Positions 1-8,888 are shown, counted from the stretch's first letter. The stretch is DNA of 64,000 nt from Brevibacillus reuszeri (GCF_001187725.1 NZ_LGIQ01000009.1:1735493-1799492); one strand, 5' to 3'. Numbers and translations: made by a program. The notes: generated by a model not told the origin, from the letters alone.

Positions 1-710
1 AGCGTAATCTGCGTTTTGGGGACAGTGCTGACCATGCGTGCGTTGCCTTCATTTTCAAACAAGACGATAGAGCCACTCTCCGCAATGGCAAAGTTGCAGC
101 CTGTCAAGCCGATATCTGCTTCGAGAAACTTCTCGCGCAGCTTTTTCCGTACGAAGCCAGCCAGGATCGTTGTATCAGGGGCGAGGGTTTCCCCAGCGTC
201 CTTGGATAAAAGCTCTGCGATTTGCACCCGATTTTTGTGGATTGCCGGGATGATAATGTGTGACGGGGCCTCATGAGCCAATTGGATGATGTATTCACCC
301 AAATCTGTTTCAATCGATTCGATACCTTGCTGCTCCAGCGCTTCGTTAATATGCACTTCCTCTGAGACCATCGATTTTGATTTGACTACGGTACGCGCTC
401 CCCGTTTTTTGGCAATGTCCAGGGTGATTGCTGCCGCTTCTTCGGCGGTATAGGCAAAATGGATATGGACACCGTTTGCCCGAGCGTTGTCGATAAACTG
501 GTTGAGGTAGTAATCCAGATGGGCAATTGTATGTAAACGGATTTGACGCCCTCGCTCACGCCACTCCTCCCAGTATCCTTGCTCTGCGGACGCGTTTTTT
601 TTGCCGTCACGCAAGCGCTCAGTCGTGTATTTGACCGCATTGCGGAGAAACTCGTCGTCCAGTGCTTGTTTGGCTCTTTCAATGACGGAGGTGCCTTTAG
701 CGGTGCTCAC
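1..710 (-). CDS. lutB: Lactate utilization iron-sulfur protein LutB (3' end beyond window)
   Basis: LutB is the Fe-S subunit of the LutABC complex that oxidises L-lactate to pyruvate in the cytoplasm. The frame is open from a GTG at 710 to the window edge, about 236 residues. It contains family stretches such as TVVKSKSMVSEEVHIN, GEYIIQLAHE, HIIIPAIHKNRVQIA, GCNFAIAESGSIVLFENEGN and MVSTVPKTQI, which belong to the LUD domain. The C-terminal ferredoxin-like cysteine motifs would lie outside the window. The start codon lies inside the end of lutA (14-base overlap), so translation is probably coupled. There is no internal stop or frameshift. The identification rests on recalled family sequence and operon order. 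Confidence 0.9.
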   Translation of the reverse strand, partial: MSTAKGTSVIERAKQALDDEFLRNAVKYTTERLRDGKKNASAEQGYWEEWRERGRQIRLHTIAHLDYYLNQFIDNARANGVHIHFAYTAEEAAAITLDIAKKRGARTVVKSKSMVSEEVHINEALEQQGIESIETDLGEYIIQLAHEAPSHIIIPAIHKNRVQIAELLSKDAGETLAPDTTILAGFVRKKLREKFLEADIGLTGCNFAIAESGSIVLFENEGNARMVSTVPKTQIT

Positions 711-1437
711 CAGTCATCACCCCTTCGTACAATAGTTCAGCCAAATGCATGACTTTCACAGGCTTGCCGCGAAAGTGCAGGTTGCCAGAGATATTGAGCA
801 AACAGCCGAGGTCGAGTCCGACGAGCACCTCTGCATCTGTCTCTAGCACGTGATCTGTTTTTTCCGTCACCATCGCACCGGAGATATCGCACATTTTCAC
901 AGCGAAGGTGCCACCGAACCCACAGCAATCCTCGGCAAAAGGGAGCGGAATCAGATCGAGTCCCTTGACCTGCTGCATGAGCTGAAGCGGCTCCTGTTTA
1001 ACCCCGAGCAAGCGACTGCCGTGACAGGAGGGATGGTAGGTTACTTTGTGTGGAAAGACAGCTCCCACATCGGTTACCCCGAGTACGTTTACGAGAAACT
1101 GAGTGAATTCGTACGTTTTATCGCGAAGCTGTTCTACCTTTTTGCCGAGTACAGGGTCGTCTTCAAACAGCTTGGGATAGTAATGGTGAATCATACCTGT
1201 ACAGGAACCGGATGGGGAGATGACAAAATCACTCTCATCAAAGGCTTCGATCAATGTTTTGGCTGATTTGCGGGCTTCGTCCCAGTAGCCACTGTTAAAG
1301 GCAGGCTGACCACAACAGGTTTGTCCCTCAGGGAAATGAACACTTACGCCGTATCGCGCAAGCAGTCGAACCATGGCTTCTCCTACACGTGGATACAGAG
1401 CATCGCTGAGGCAGGTAATAAACAGAGAGACCTTCAC
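697..1437 (-). CDS. lutA: Lactate utilization protein LutA, (Fe-S)-binding CCG-domain protein
   Basis: LutA is the first subunit of the L-lactate oxidation complex LutABC. The 246-residue protein has two CCG cysteine-rich domains, seen as CCGQPAFNSGY near residue 40 and CCGFGGTFAVK near residue 170. These ligate iron-sulfur clusters in this heterodisulfide-reductase-related family. The length fits the family. The start is GTG at 1437, chosen because AGGAGAAGG lies about 6 bases upstream. lutB overlaps the 3' end, so the pair is one transcript heading out of the window. The upstream gap (1438-1513) is AT-rich and holds repeated CTTATCA-like words that could be a GntR-type operator, but I could not define a promoter confidently. 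Confidence 0.93.
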   Translation of the reverse strand: MKVSLFITCLSDALYPRVGEAMVRLLARYGVSVHFPEGQTCCGQPAFNSGYWDEARKSAKTLIEAFDESDFVISPSGSCTGMIHHYYPKLFEDDPVLGKKVEQLRDKTYEFTQFLVNVLGVTDVGAVFPHKVTYHPSCHGSRLLGVKQEPLQLMQQVKGLDLIPLPFAEDCCGFGGTFAVKMCDISGAMVTEKTDHVLETDAEVLVGLDLGCLLNISGNLHFRGKPVKVMHLAELLYEGVMTGEHR

Positions 1438-1513
1438 GCTTTCACCTTCTCCTATGTCATCAATTTACTTATCAGCTTATCATACAAGTTGAGGGTTGAA
1501 TAGTCTGAAAAGT

Positions 1514-1564
1514 CGAAAACAAACAAAAGCCAACAAACCGTATGAAAAAGCGGTCTGCTGGCTT
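1514..1564 (-). terminator. Intrinsic terminator after the SDR operon
   Basis: On the minus strand, AAGCCAGCAGACCG pairs with CGGTTTGTTGGCTT across a 10-base loop (arms 1551-1564 and 1527-1540). TTTGTTTGTTTTC follows. It sits 47 bases after the stop of the dehydrogenase at 1611 and separates that operon from lutA. Confidence 0.85.
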
Positions 1565-1610
1565 GGGTTATTGGTTGCCCTGTTGTCCTGTTGTCCTGGG
1601 AGATTGCTAG

Positions 1611-2366
1611 TTATTGAGCGGAATATCCGCCATCCACCGGTAGCTCAATTCCGGTAATAAAAGAAGATGAGTCGGAAGCCAGGAACAGCACCCCTTCTGC
1701 TACCTCGCGAGCTTTGCCCAGACGAGGCAGCGGGGTGAGGGAGCGGAACCATTGATTCATTTGGTCATTTTCAAACATATCCGTGGTCATCGGGGTTTCA
1801 ATGAAGCCTGGATGGACGGAGTTGACGCGAATGTTTTCCTTCGCATATTGAATGGCGGTTCCTTTGGTCAGCAAGCGTACGCCACCTTTGGAAGCGGTGT
1901 AGGCACTTGCGCCACTACCACCTGTCAAGCCTGCGATGGAGGAGATGTTGACGATCGAGCCGCCCTTGTTTTCCAGCATGACCGGGATGACATGCTTCAT
2001 TCCGAGAAAGGTGCCTGTCAGGTTGATGTCCATGGTGCGATTCCAGCTTTCGAGCGAGGATTCATGCAGGGGAGTCGCTGAGCTTGGAATTCCTGCGTTG
2101 TTCACGAGGACATCCACTTTTCCGTAAGCCTTCACTGTTTGTTCTACTACTTGTACCCAGTTTTCCTCGGAAGTGACATTGTGGAACAATCCAATCGCCT
2201 CGCCGCCTTGCTCCTTGATCTCGGCTACGACCTGATTCACTTTTTCTTCCTGAATGTCGGTCACGACGACTTTAGCACCTTCTTGGGCAAAAAGCAGTGC
2301 TTCTTCTTTGCCCATACCGCTACCAGCCCCAGTAATAATCGCAACTTTATTTTGCAGACGCTTCAT
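1611..2366 (-). CDS. SDR family NAD(P)-dependent oxidoreductase (glucose 1-dehydrogenase-like)
   Basis: This is a classical short-chain dehydrogenase of 251 residues, the usual length. Visible motifs are the Rossmann TGAGSGMG (residues 13-20), NNAG (about 90), the catalytic Ser region VNISSIAG, the catalytic YTASKGG Tyr/Lys pair, and the late HPGFIETPM and GIELPVDGGYSAQ stretches. It reduces or oxidises a carbonyl/alcohol substrate with NAD(P)(H). The substrate cannot be read from sequence. The ATG at 2366 follows AAGGAGAG at about 7 bases. It lies 26 bases downstream of a second SDR gene on the same strand, so the two form an operon ended by the terminator at 1514-1564. The divergent TetR gene is the obvious candidate regulator. 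Confidence 0.9.
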   Translation of the reverse strand: MKRLQNKVAIITGAGSGMGKEEALLFAQEGAKVVVTDIQEEKVNQVVAEIKEQGGEAIGLFHNVTSEENWVQVVEQTVKAYGKVDVLVNNAGIPSSATPLHESSLESWNRTMDINLTGTFLGMKHVIPVMLENKGGSIVNISSIAGLTGGSGASAYTASKGGVRLLTKGTAIQYAKENIRVNSVHPGFIETPMTTDMFENDQMNQWFRSLTPLPRLGKAREVAEGVLFLASDSSSFITGIELPVDGGYSAQ

Positions 2367-2392
2367 ATGATATCTCTCCTTTTTTGGGTCGA

Positions 2393-3199
2393 TTAGTTGG
2401 CATGCGTATTTGCCAGTGAGAGGAAATCAGGTACGGTAGGGTTTCCTATATAATGTCCACCCTCGACCTGAATGGTTTGACCTGTAATGAATTTCGCTTC
2501 ATCGGAAGCCAAAAAGAGTACCGTGTAGCCGATGTCTTCGGGCTCACCATGATAGGGCAGTGCATTGTACTTGGAGAAAATGTCCATTACCTCAGGTGAA
2601 ATATGAGCCTTGGCAGCCGGGGTCAAGATCAGCCCAGGTGCTACGGCATTACAGCGGATGCGCTGGTGTCCATATTGGGTCGCCACGTATCTGGTCAGAT
2701 TCACTACGGCTGCCTTGGTTGCGCCATAAGCAGTACGAACGGCATCCCCGGCAAAGGCTGCCATCGATGCTGTGTTGATAATAGAGCCACCGCCTGCCGC
2801 AATCATGTGAGGAATTGCGTATTTGCAGCCGAGCATCACGCTTTTGGTGTTCACATTCATCTGTCTGTCCCATTCCTCGATATCGATGTTGACGACATCC
2901 AGGTCCTTTTGCGGATTGTTTCCACCGACGTTGTTGACGAGAATATGCAGGGAGCCGAATTTCTCTACGGCTGTATCAATCATTTCTTTAATCAAATCTC
3001 CATCTGCGGCATTGAGAAAGGCCGCTTCTGCTACGCCTCCAGCCTGACGAATTTCCCTGGCAACCTTTTGAGCGGCTTCGAGGTTGAAATCAGCGACGAT
3101 CACCTTCGCACCTTCACTTGCAAGCAGCTTGGCAGAAGCAAGACCGATGCCAGAAGCTCCGCCGGTTACGATCGCGACTTTGTCACGTACACGGTTCAT
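2393..3199 (-). CDS. SDR family oxidoreductase, first gene of a two-SDR operon
   Basis: A 268-residue classical SDR: Rossmann TGGASGIG (residues 13-20), DFNLEA (acidic residue after beta-2, which suggests NAD preference), NNVGG, IINTASMAAF, YGATKAAVV (catalytic Tyr and Lys), and ITGQTIQVEGGHYIGNP near the end. The C-terminus is about 15 residues longer than its downstream neighbour. The ATG at 3199 is preceded by AAAGGAGACG. It is transcribed away from a TetR gene, and its promoter spacer carries a perfect palindrome (see 3231-3277). Two different SDRs in one operon suggest successive oxidation steps or alternative substrates, but I cannot name them. Confidence 0.9.
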   Translation of the reverse strand: MNRVRDKVAIVTGGASGIGLASAKLLASEGAKVIVADFNLEAAQKVAREIRQAGGVAEAAFLNAADGDLIKEMIDTAVEKFGSLHILVNNVGGNNPQKDLDVVNIDIEEWDRQMNVNTKSVMLGCKYAIPHMIAAGGGSIINTASMAAFAGDAVRTAYGATKAAVVNLTRYVATQYGHQRIRCNAVAPGLILTPAAKAHISPEVMDIFSKYNALPYHGEPEDIGYTVLFLASDEAKFITGQTIQVEGGHYIGNPTVPDFLSLANTHAN

Positions 3200-3230
3200 T
3201 GCTACGTCTCCTTTCAGAAGGAATACTGCC

Positions 3231-3277
3231 AGTATAAGAGGTGACGTAACGTCACTATCAAGAGCGAATTGACGTCA
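3231..3277 (-). promoter_or_regulatory. SDR-operon promoter with operator palindromes
   Basis: On the minus strand TTGATA (3256-3261) and TATACT (3231-3236) are separated by 19 bases. Fifteen of these form a perfect palindrome, GTGACGT-N-ACGTCAC (3241-3255). A second palindrome TGACGTCA lies at 3270-3277, just upstream of -35. Such placement is typical of a repressor operator. The TetR-family product encoded divergently at 3417 is the likely binder. This is inference from position and symmetry. Confidence 0.6.
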
Positions 3278-3338
3278 TTTTTCCTTTTAGATTAAGAAAG
3301 CAGGCTCCATCGACTGCGAATAGGAGCAGTACGAGGGG

Positions 3339-3367
3339 TTGAGGTTATCCAGAAGCTTGTGTAAACT
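3339..3367 (+). promoter_or_regulatory. Candidate promoter of the TetR gene
   Basis: TTGAGG (3339-3344) and TAAACT (3362-3367) are spaced by 17 bases, about 50 bases before the TetR start. This is a moderate sigma-A match. Confidence 0.4.
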
Positions 3368-3416
3368 GTTCCTAATTGAGAATCGTCGTATTAAGTGAGT
3401 AAAGAGGGCGTAGCGA

Positions 3417-4010
3417 ATGGCGAGGCAAAAACTACATATAGATGAGCTGTATGAGGTGACGGGTAAAATCCTGATTGAAAAAGGTTATGCAGGCTTTCAC
3501 TTCAAATTGGTGTCTGATCAACTAAATGTGAGCCGAAGCACCATTTACGAATACTTTTCCAATAAGGATGAGCTGATTGCGTCCTTGATGGTTCATCTGA
3601 TGGATACAATTATGGCGGAATACGAGGGCTTGGAGCATGTGGAGACGCCCATGCAAAAGCTGCGGCACATTTTTGATTCATTTATGAAATACGCGCATAT
3701 CCACCAGATTTTGTTGTTTGCGCCGTTTGTAAATGGGGACGCGTCAGCCAATGTCAAAAAGTCGATGGCGACACTGCGGCAACAGCATCATACGTTGAAT
3801 CGGATGCTGACGGATGTAATTGAAAACTGCAAGGAAGTCGGCTCGATACGTGCGGATGTACCGAGTTCACTTGTGGCCAGCCTGTTGTTTCAAGCCATCC
3901 AAATTCCAAAAAGTCGCGAGACCTCTGAGACGGATTGGAACAGCCTGATTTTTAACGTGCTTTTGGAAGGCTATGGGCTACCAGACGGTCACAATGTTGC
4001 TACAACGTAG
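3417..4010 (+). CDS. TetR/AcrR family transcriptional regulator
   Basis: A 197-residue protein with an N-terminal TetR helix-turn-helix (about residues 10-55). It includes LIEKGYAGFHFKLVSDQLNVS and SRSTIYEYFSNKDELIASLM, which match the family pattern of a recognition helix followed by YxYFxxKxEL. The C-terminal ligand domain is all helical and variable. It starts at ATG 3417, and AGAGGGCGTAGCGA upstream is a weak ribosome site. It is flanked by a divergent SDR operon and a downstream RND efflux operon, and palindromes lie on both sides. It probably represses one or both. Which one is not decidable here. Confidence 0.92.
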   Translation: MARQKLHIDELYEVTGKILIEKGYAGFHFKLVSDQLNVSRSTIYEYFSNKDELIASLMVHLMDTIMAEYEGLEHVETPMQKLRHIFDSFMKYAHIHQILLFAPFVNGDASANVKKSMATLRQQHHTLNRMLTDVIENCKEVGSIRADVPSSLVASLLFQAIQIPKSRETSETDWNSLIFNVLLEGYGLPDGHNVATT

Positions 4011-4013
4011 AAA

Positions 4014-4093
4014 TTGACACTAGTGTCGGGAGTGTGAAATAATTGCACTGACATTCGTGTCTTTATTTTTTTGTTCGTTCCGACACAAGTGTC
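4014..4093 (+). promoter_or_regulatory. Triple palindrome array and candidate promoter upstream of the efflux operon
   Basis: Three copies of GACAC-NN-GTGTC occur: GACACTAGTGTC (4016-4027, perfect), GACATTCGTGTC (4050-4061, one mismatch) and GACACAAGTGTC (4082-4093). Their centres are 34 and 32 bases apart, about three helical turns. TTGACA at 4014-4019 overlaps the first, and AATAAT (4038-4043) follows after 18 bases. A repressor on sites 1 and 2 would then cover -35 and the start point. The remaining gap to 4325 is a long putative 5' UTR in which I see only a weak CCGAACATTCGG-T7 hairpin near 4245-4265. Confidence 0.5.
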
Positions 4094-4325
4094 AGTAAGT
4101 GTTGTATTCAATCGGGACAAAGTTGACACAAGGAAGACATAGACTTTTGAGGGAGGAATCCTATAATTTACATATATAAAAGGAAACATATCATGCTAAA
4201 AATGTTGAAATGAACAGTCTGCAGAACGGGCTTCCGAGTAAATGATTCCGAACATTCGGTTTTTTTCTGAGGTGGCTCCATGTCTTTTGTGGACAGGTTT
4301 TCTATAGGGAAGGAAGGGATCGAGA

Positions 4326-5561
4326 TTGAAGCAACGTAAACAAGGTGTGATTGCACTGGTAGCAGTCATGCTGCTAAGCGCATGTGGTCCTGCCCCGAAA
4401 GAAGCGGAAGTCGAGCAGTCGATTGGCAAACGGGTCGCGGTGATACAAGTGAAGGAGGATTCACCGGTCCAGGTCTCCAAATGGTCAGGCGTTTTGAAGC
4501 CGAGCGAGGAGACGCAGGCTGCTTTTGAAACAAATGGTCGAATCGTCTCGCTTGCGGTGGAGGAAGGAGATTATGTAGAGCAGGGCAGCCTGCTTGCCAG
4601 CGTAGACAATCGCGATCTTTCTTTGCAGGCAGCAAGTGCCGCCGCATCGGTACAGCAAGCACAGGCACAGCTTGCACAGATCAACAACGGCGCGCGTGAA
4701 GAAGAACTCATCCAGTCCCAAAATACGCTGGAGAAGGCCAACGTAAGTCTGGAGAAAGCGAAGGCAGATTGGCAGCGATCCGAAGAGTTGTTTCGTCAGG
4801 GTGCATTATCGCAAAACGATTTGGAGACTGTTCAAAACCACATGGCTCTCGCCCAAAAGGACTGGGAAAATGCCGAGCAAGCCTATGTACTCGTAAAAAA
4901 TGGTCCGCGCAAGGAAGTAAAGCAGCAAACAGCAGGTGTATTCCAGCAGGCAGTGGTGGGACAGCAGCGCGCCGCCTTATCGCAGTCAAAAGCAAATCTG
5001 ACAGCACCTATTTCTGGGATCGTGCTGGAAAAAATGACGGCAGTCGGACAGCTGGCATCCACAGGGAGCAGCGTTTATCGAATCGGAAATGTTGATACAT
5101 TGCTCGTTGAACTCTCTGTCCCAGATCGCGAAATTGGTTTATGGAAAAAGGGAAATCAAGTAAAAGTAAGCCTCTACGAGCAAGAGCGTGTAGGGGAAGT
5201 AAAGCGCGTTTTGCCGGCTGTAAGTCAGCAGAGCGGAACGGTTTCCGTCGAGGTGATGATTCCGAATCCACAGCATGATTGGCTCGTTGGTCAAATAGTG
5301 ACAGCAAGTCGTGAGCGCTCTGGACCGAAAGGCATCTTCGTCCCTGTAGAGGCTGTACTCAGTAAGGGTGAAGGGCAGCCGTATGTTTTTGTCTCGAAAG
5401 GAAATAAAGCGGTGAAAACCCCTGTCACACTGGGGGTAATGGCAAATAATCAGCTGCAGATCGAATCTGGACTGTCCGTAGGGGAGATGGTCATTACAAA
5501 AGGGGTTGATCAGCTTTTTGATGGAGACGATCTCGAAGTGATGCAAGGTGATCGGCCATGA
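4326..5561 (+). CDS. RND efflux adaptor (HlyD/MFP family lipoprotein)
   Basis: This is the extracytoplasmic adaptor of an RND-type exporter. The TTG start at 4326 is chosen because AAGGAAGGG lies just upstream and the ORF begins with a lipoprotein signal, with lipobox LLSAC (Cys20) and no other methionine nearby. The order seen is signal peptide, lipoyl half (GRIVSLAVEEGDYVEQGSLL), a glutamine/alanine-rich coiled-coil hairpin (about residues 95-210), second lipoyl half (LTAPISGIVLEKMTAVGQ), beta-barrel and C-terminal membrane-proximal domain. The stop overlaps the pump gene by 4 bases (ATGA), so translation is coupled. The lipid anchor replaces the inner-membrane anchor used in Gram-negative bacteria. 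The exported substrate is unknown. Confidence 0.92.
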   Translation: MKQRKQGVIALVAVMLLSACGPAPKEAEVEQSIGKRVAVIQVKEDSPVQVSKWSGVLKPSEETQAAFETNGRIVSLAVEEGDYVEQGSLLASVDNRDLSLQAASAAASVQQAQAQLAQINNGAREEELIQSQNTLEKANVSLEKAKADWQRSEELFRQGALSQNDLETVQNHMALAQKDWENAEQAYVLVKNGPRKEVKQQTAGVFQQAVVGQQRAALSQSKANLTAPISGIVLEKMTAVGQLASTGSSVYRIGNVDTLLVELSVPDREIGLWKKGNQVKVSLYEQERVGEVKRVLPAVSQQSGTVSVEVMIPNPQHDWLVGQIVTASRERSGPKGIFVPVEAVLSKGEGQPYVFVSKGNKAVKTPVTLGVMANNQLQIESGLSVGEMVITKGVDQLFDGDDLEVMQGDRP

Positions 5562-8500
5562 TCGAATTTTTTATCCGCAAACAAAAAATCACGCTACTAT
5601 TCTTTATCATGATTATTCTTGTAGGAGTGCTGAGCTTTTTTCAGCTGCCCCATCAAGAAATTCCCGAGATTGCCGTTAATCGCGCTTCCGTTACAACCGC
5701 AATGCCAGGAGCATCCGCAGAGCGCGTAGAGCAGACTGTCACCAAAGAAATTGAAGTCAGAATCAAAGAAATTCAGGGACTCAAATCGATCACTTCCGGG
5801 TCACAGCCAGGTATTTCTGTCATCACGGTGGAGACCAATAACGGAGTAGACCCCAAAGAAAAATGGGATGAGCTGCGTAAAAAGGTAAAGGATGCAGAAG
5901 CATTTTTACCCGTTGATGCCAGACAGCCAGTAATCAATGACGATATGGGCAGGATGTTTGCTCAGACCTTTATGATTACAGCCGATTCGTTCAGCCAGCT
6001 TGGACAATTGCGGGAGACGATGACGGTCTGGAAAAATCAGCTCGGCAAAATTCCTGGTGTGTCCAATGTGACAGTTGAGGGACTCCCCGAGCAGGAGATC
6101 CAGATCAAGCTCGACCCGAAAAAGCTGCAATTTGAAAAGCTCACCTGGGCACAGGTACAAGCAGCGATCAAATCAGCCAACGAAACCGCACCACTCGGCA
6201 ACTATACGATCGACTATCGTACCTATGAAATGAAAATGACCGAGCTCAAAGATTTAAGTGAGCTGGAGCAGGTCGTTGTTGGCTACGGAAAAAATGGAAA
6301 CCCGATCTATTTGAAGCAAATTGCTGAAGTCAGCCACACGACCAAGGATGCAGACTATCGCGTCTATCACAATAACAAGCCAGCGCTCTCCATCAGCTTG
6401 ATGGCGGAACAAAAAACGAATATTCCCGGTCTGCAAAAACGAATTGATGTGCAGGTAGAAAAGCTGACGTCCACCCTGCCTGTATGGGCAAAGGCAGAGT
6501 CCCTCTACACACAAAACGAGCGCATCAATGAAATTTTCAGCGACTTGTGGCGTGAACTGCTGATTGCCGTTGTAGCTGTGCTGGTCGTTTGCACTTTGGG
6601 GCTGAATTTTACAACCTCACTCATGGTTGCACTGGCGATTCCAATTTCACTTGCCACAGGAATGATCTTTCTGCCGTTTTTCGAGGTGACGTTGAACCAG
6701 ATTACGATTGTGGGCTTGATTATCGTGCTGGGCATTCTCGTTGACGATGCGGTTGTGGTGAATGACAATATCGAGCGCCGTCTCGTCAAGCTGGGGGAAA
6801 AGCCGTACCGCGCAGCAGCACTGGGTGCCAAGGAAGTGTCCATTTCGATTGTGACTGCTACGCTGGCGACGGTCGCCTCGTTTGGTCCCCTGCTGTTTCT
6901 GAGTGGCGGTTCCGGTGCTTTTGTACGTCCGATTCCTGTCATTATTATTGTTTCGATGGTAGCCTCGATGGTCATGTCGTTGACGATCATACCGATTTTT
7001 CGGCGGTGGAGCGAGGAGCGCAGACGCGTCAAGCTGGATGAGCGCAAGCCTGCAGGATTGTTGGGGAAACAACTGATTCAGCTCTCGCGCTGGTATTCGC
7101 AGCGAGTGCTTCCACGGCTGCTGAAGAAGCCACTGCGTACCGGAATGATCGCGGTATTGATCAGTACGCTGGCTTACTTTTTAATTCCGTTGACGCCAAT
7201 TGAGCTGTTCCCTGTCGCAGATCGCGATGTACTTCTGGTCAACGTGAAGTTGCCATATGGTAGCAGCCTGGAAGAAACAAACAAGGTCATGCAGCAGGCG
7301 TCCGAGAAATTTTCCAAAGCCGAAGGGGTATGGAACGTGAGCGCCTTCGCCGGAGGCAGCGCTCCGAAAATATTCGGAAGCAATACGGGGGCGGGCAATG
7401 GTATCAACATCGGACAGCTGATCGTTCGCTTTGACAAGCAGAAGACAACCACCCAAACCCTGCAAAATGAAACGATGGCTGCCATCCAAAAGCAGTTCCC
7501 CGAAGCAGTCATTGTACCGCGCAGCTTGCAGACGGGACCATCCGTGGGCAAGCCTGTGGTGATCCGTGTGTATGGGGAAAATATCACGACACTGCGAGAG
7601 CTGTCCCAGAAAATTCAGGAGCAGGTGGTCAAAGTCGAAGGGATTTCTGACGTTCAGGACGACCTCGGCATAGACCGCTACTCCATTGCGTTTGAAACCA
7701 ATCAGGCAATGATGGAGCGTTATCGTGTGACAGCGGCAGACTTGTCGCGTACTCTGCGATTGGTGAGTGAAGGGATCAAGGTCAGTGAGTTTGATGATGG
7801 CAAGCAGCTAACTGACATTACGCTATACTTGCAAAAAGACGAGCAGGCCGGGATCGATGCCTTTCAGCAATTCTCTGTTCCGAGTGCAAAGGGAGAGCTG
7901 ATTCCGCTGACTTCGCTGGTTACGATACAGCCCTCGTTTAGCGTGCAAAATATTCCTCACAAAAATCTGGATCGAACGATTTCCATTACAGGTGAATTAT
8001 CAGGGCGCACGGCTACAGAGGTCATGAAGGAAATCAAGCCGCTGTTAGCGCAGATGCCTTTGCCCGATGGTTATTTTCTGGAGTATGACGGGGAAACCTC
8101 GGCACAGGTGGAGGTCTTCATCGATATGGGGAAGCTGTCGATTATTGTGGTGTTCCTCATCGTCATACTGATCGCGATGCAATTCTACTCGCTGCGCATT
8201 CCGGTGCTTGTCATGAGTACCGTTTATCTGGCTATTTCAGGAAGCTTGATTGGCCTGTTTGTGACGCGGACACCACTCGGCTTCATGACGATGATGGGAA
8301 TCGTCTCTTTGTCCGGTATTGTCGTACGTAACGGCATCGTTCTCGTAGAGTTTATCGAGCAAGCCCGCAAGCGTGGCTTCGCACTCAAAGAAGCCGTCAT
8401 TGAGGCAGGAGAAGCAAGGTTTCGACCCATTTTGCTAACCTCGATGACGGCTATCGCGGGACTGCTTCCACTCGCTATTTCGGGAGACGAGCTGTTCAGA

Positions 8501-8650
8501 CCGCTCGCGGTAACCATCATTTCCGGCCTCTTTTTCTCGACTATGTTCACGTTGGTCGTCGTCCCGTCGTTCTACACGGTTATGGAGCAACGGCGAATGA
8601 GGCAAAAAGAGAAGCGGAATCAAAAGCTGGCGAAAAATATAAGTGGATAA
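5558..8650 (+). CDS. RND family efflux pump (AcrB/hydrophobe-amphiphile type permease)
   Basis: A 1,030-residue proton-driven exporter with the two-fold RND layout: TM1 at residues 10-30, a large extracytoplasmic loop, a TM2-6 block (about 335-480), TM7 near 530, a second loop and a TM8-12 block (about 860-1015). The proton-relay aspartates are visible as GILVDDAVVVND in TM4. MTMMGIVSLSGIVVRNGIVLVEFIEQARKRG is split by family pattern into TM10 and the following helix. Full length for the family and no defects. It works with the adaptor encoded immediately upstream; no outer-membrane factor is expected in a Firmicute. A terminator follows. Drug or lipid substrates cannot be deduced. Confidence 0.95.
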   Translation: MIEFFIRKQKITLLFFIMIILVGVLSFFQLPHQEIPEIAVNRASVTTAMPGASAERVEQTVTKEIEVRIKEIQGLKSITSGSQPGISVITVETNNGVDPKEKWDELRKKVKDAEAFLPVDARQPVINDDMGRMFAQTFMITADSFSQLGQLRETMTVWKNQLGKIPGVSNVTVEGLPEQEIQIKLDPKKLQFEKLTWAQVQAAIKSANETAPLGNYTIDYRTYEMKMTELKDLSELEQVVVGYGKNGNPIYLKQIAEVSHTTKDADYRVYHNNKPALSISLMAEQKTNIPGLQKRIDVQVEKLTSTLPVWAKAESLYTQNERINEIFSDLWRELLIAVVAVLVVCTLGLNFTTSLMVALAIPISLATGMIFLPFFEVTLNQITIVGLIIVLGILVDDAVVVNDNIERRLVKLGEKPYRAAALGAKEVSISIVTATLATVASFGPLLFLSGGSGAFVRPIPVIIIVSMVASMVMSLTIIPIFRRWSEERRRVKLDERKPAGLLGKQLIQLSRWYSQRVLPRLLKKPLRTGMIAVLISTLAYFLIPLTPIELFPVADRDVLLVNVKLPYGSSLEETNKVMQQASEKFSKAEGVWNVSAFAGGSAPKIFGSNTGAGNGINIGQLIVRFDKQKTTTQTLQNETMAAIQKQFPEAVIVPRSLQTGPSVGKPVVIRVYGENITTLRELSQKIQEQVVKVEGISDVQDDLGIDRYSIAFETNQAMMERYRVTAADLSRTLRLVSEGIKVSEFDDGKQLTDITLYLQKDEQAGIDAFQQFSVPSAKGELIPLTSLVTIQPSFSVQNIPHKNLDRTISITGELSGRTATEVMKEIKPLLAQMPLPDGYFLEYDGETSAQVEVFIDMGKLSIIVVFLIVILIAMQFYSLRIPVLVMSTVYLAISGSLIGLFVTRTPLGFMTMMGIVSLSGIVVRNGIVLVEFIEQARKRGFALKEAVIEAGEARFRPILLTSMTAIAGLLPLAISGDELFRPLAVTIISGLFFSTMFTLVVVPSFYTVMEQRRMRQKEKRNQKLAKNISG

Positions 8651-8668
8651 TCACGATGAGGATAGAAG

Positions 8669-8695
8669 CCCGGGCAAAATAATGTCCGGGTTTTT
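8669..8695 (+). terminator. Intrinsic terminator after the RND operon
   Basis: CCCGGGC pairs with GTCCGGG across a short A-rich loop, followed by TTTTTGGTTT, 18 bases after the pump stop codon. Confidence 0.85.
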
Positions 8696-8771
8696 GGTTT
8701 ATCCGGTTTCCTCCCCCACAGCAGCCCGTCCGCCGCATCCATTTTTTCTTGATTCCTTTTTCCCAGGTAAA

Positions 8772-8780
8772 TGCTAGAAT
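8772..8780 (+). promoter_or_regulatory. Possible extended -10 promoter for DUF3870 gene
   Basis: TGCTAGAAT is a good extended -10 element about 110 bases before the DUF3870 start. The nearest -35-like TTGATT (8749-8754) is 20 bases upstream, so the call relies on the extended -10. The rest of 8700-8888 shows no recognisable element and no copy of the leader RNA seen upstream of the M24 genes. Confidence 0.35.
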
Positions 8781-8888
8781 CAGATTCGTTGGGATCGCCA
8801 GTGAAGTTGTCTGTTTTTCACCGTAGGCATTTGTCCTTAAACAAAGTAAAATAATTCTGATAGTAGGCATCGAAGGGAGGATTTCACC

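Noticed and set aside
4123-4167. TTGACA (4123) with TATAAT (4162) as the efflux promoter
   Set aside because: The 33-base spacing is too long for sigma-A. The pair at 4014/4038 fits better.
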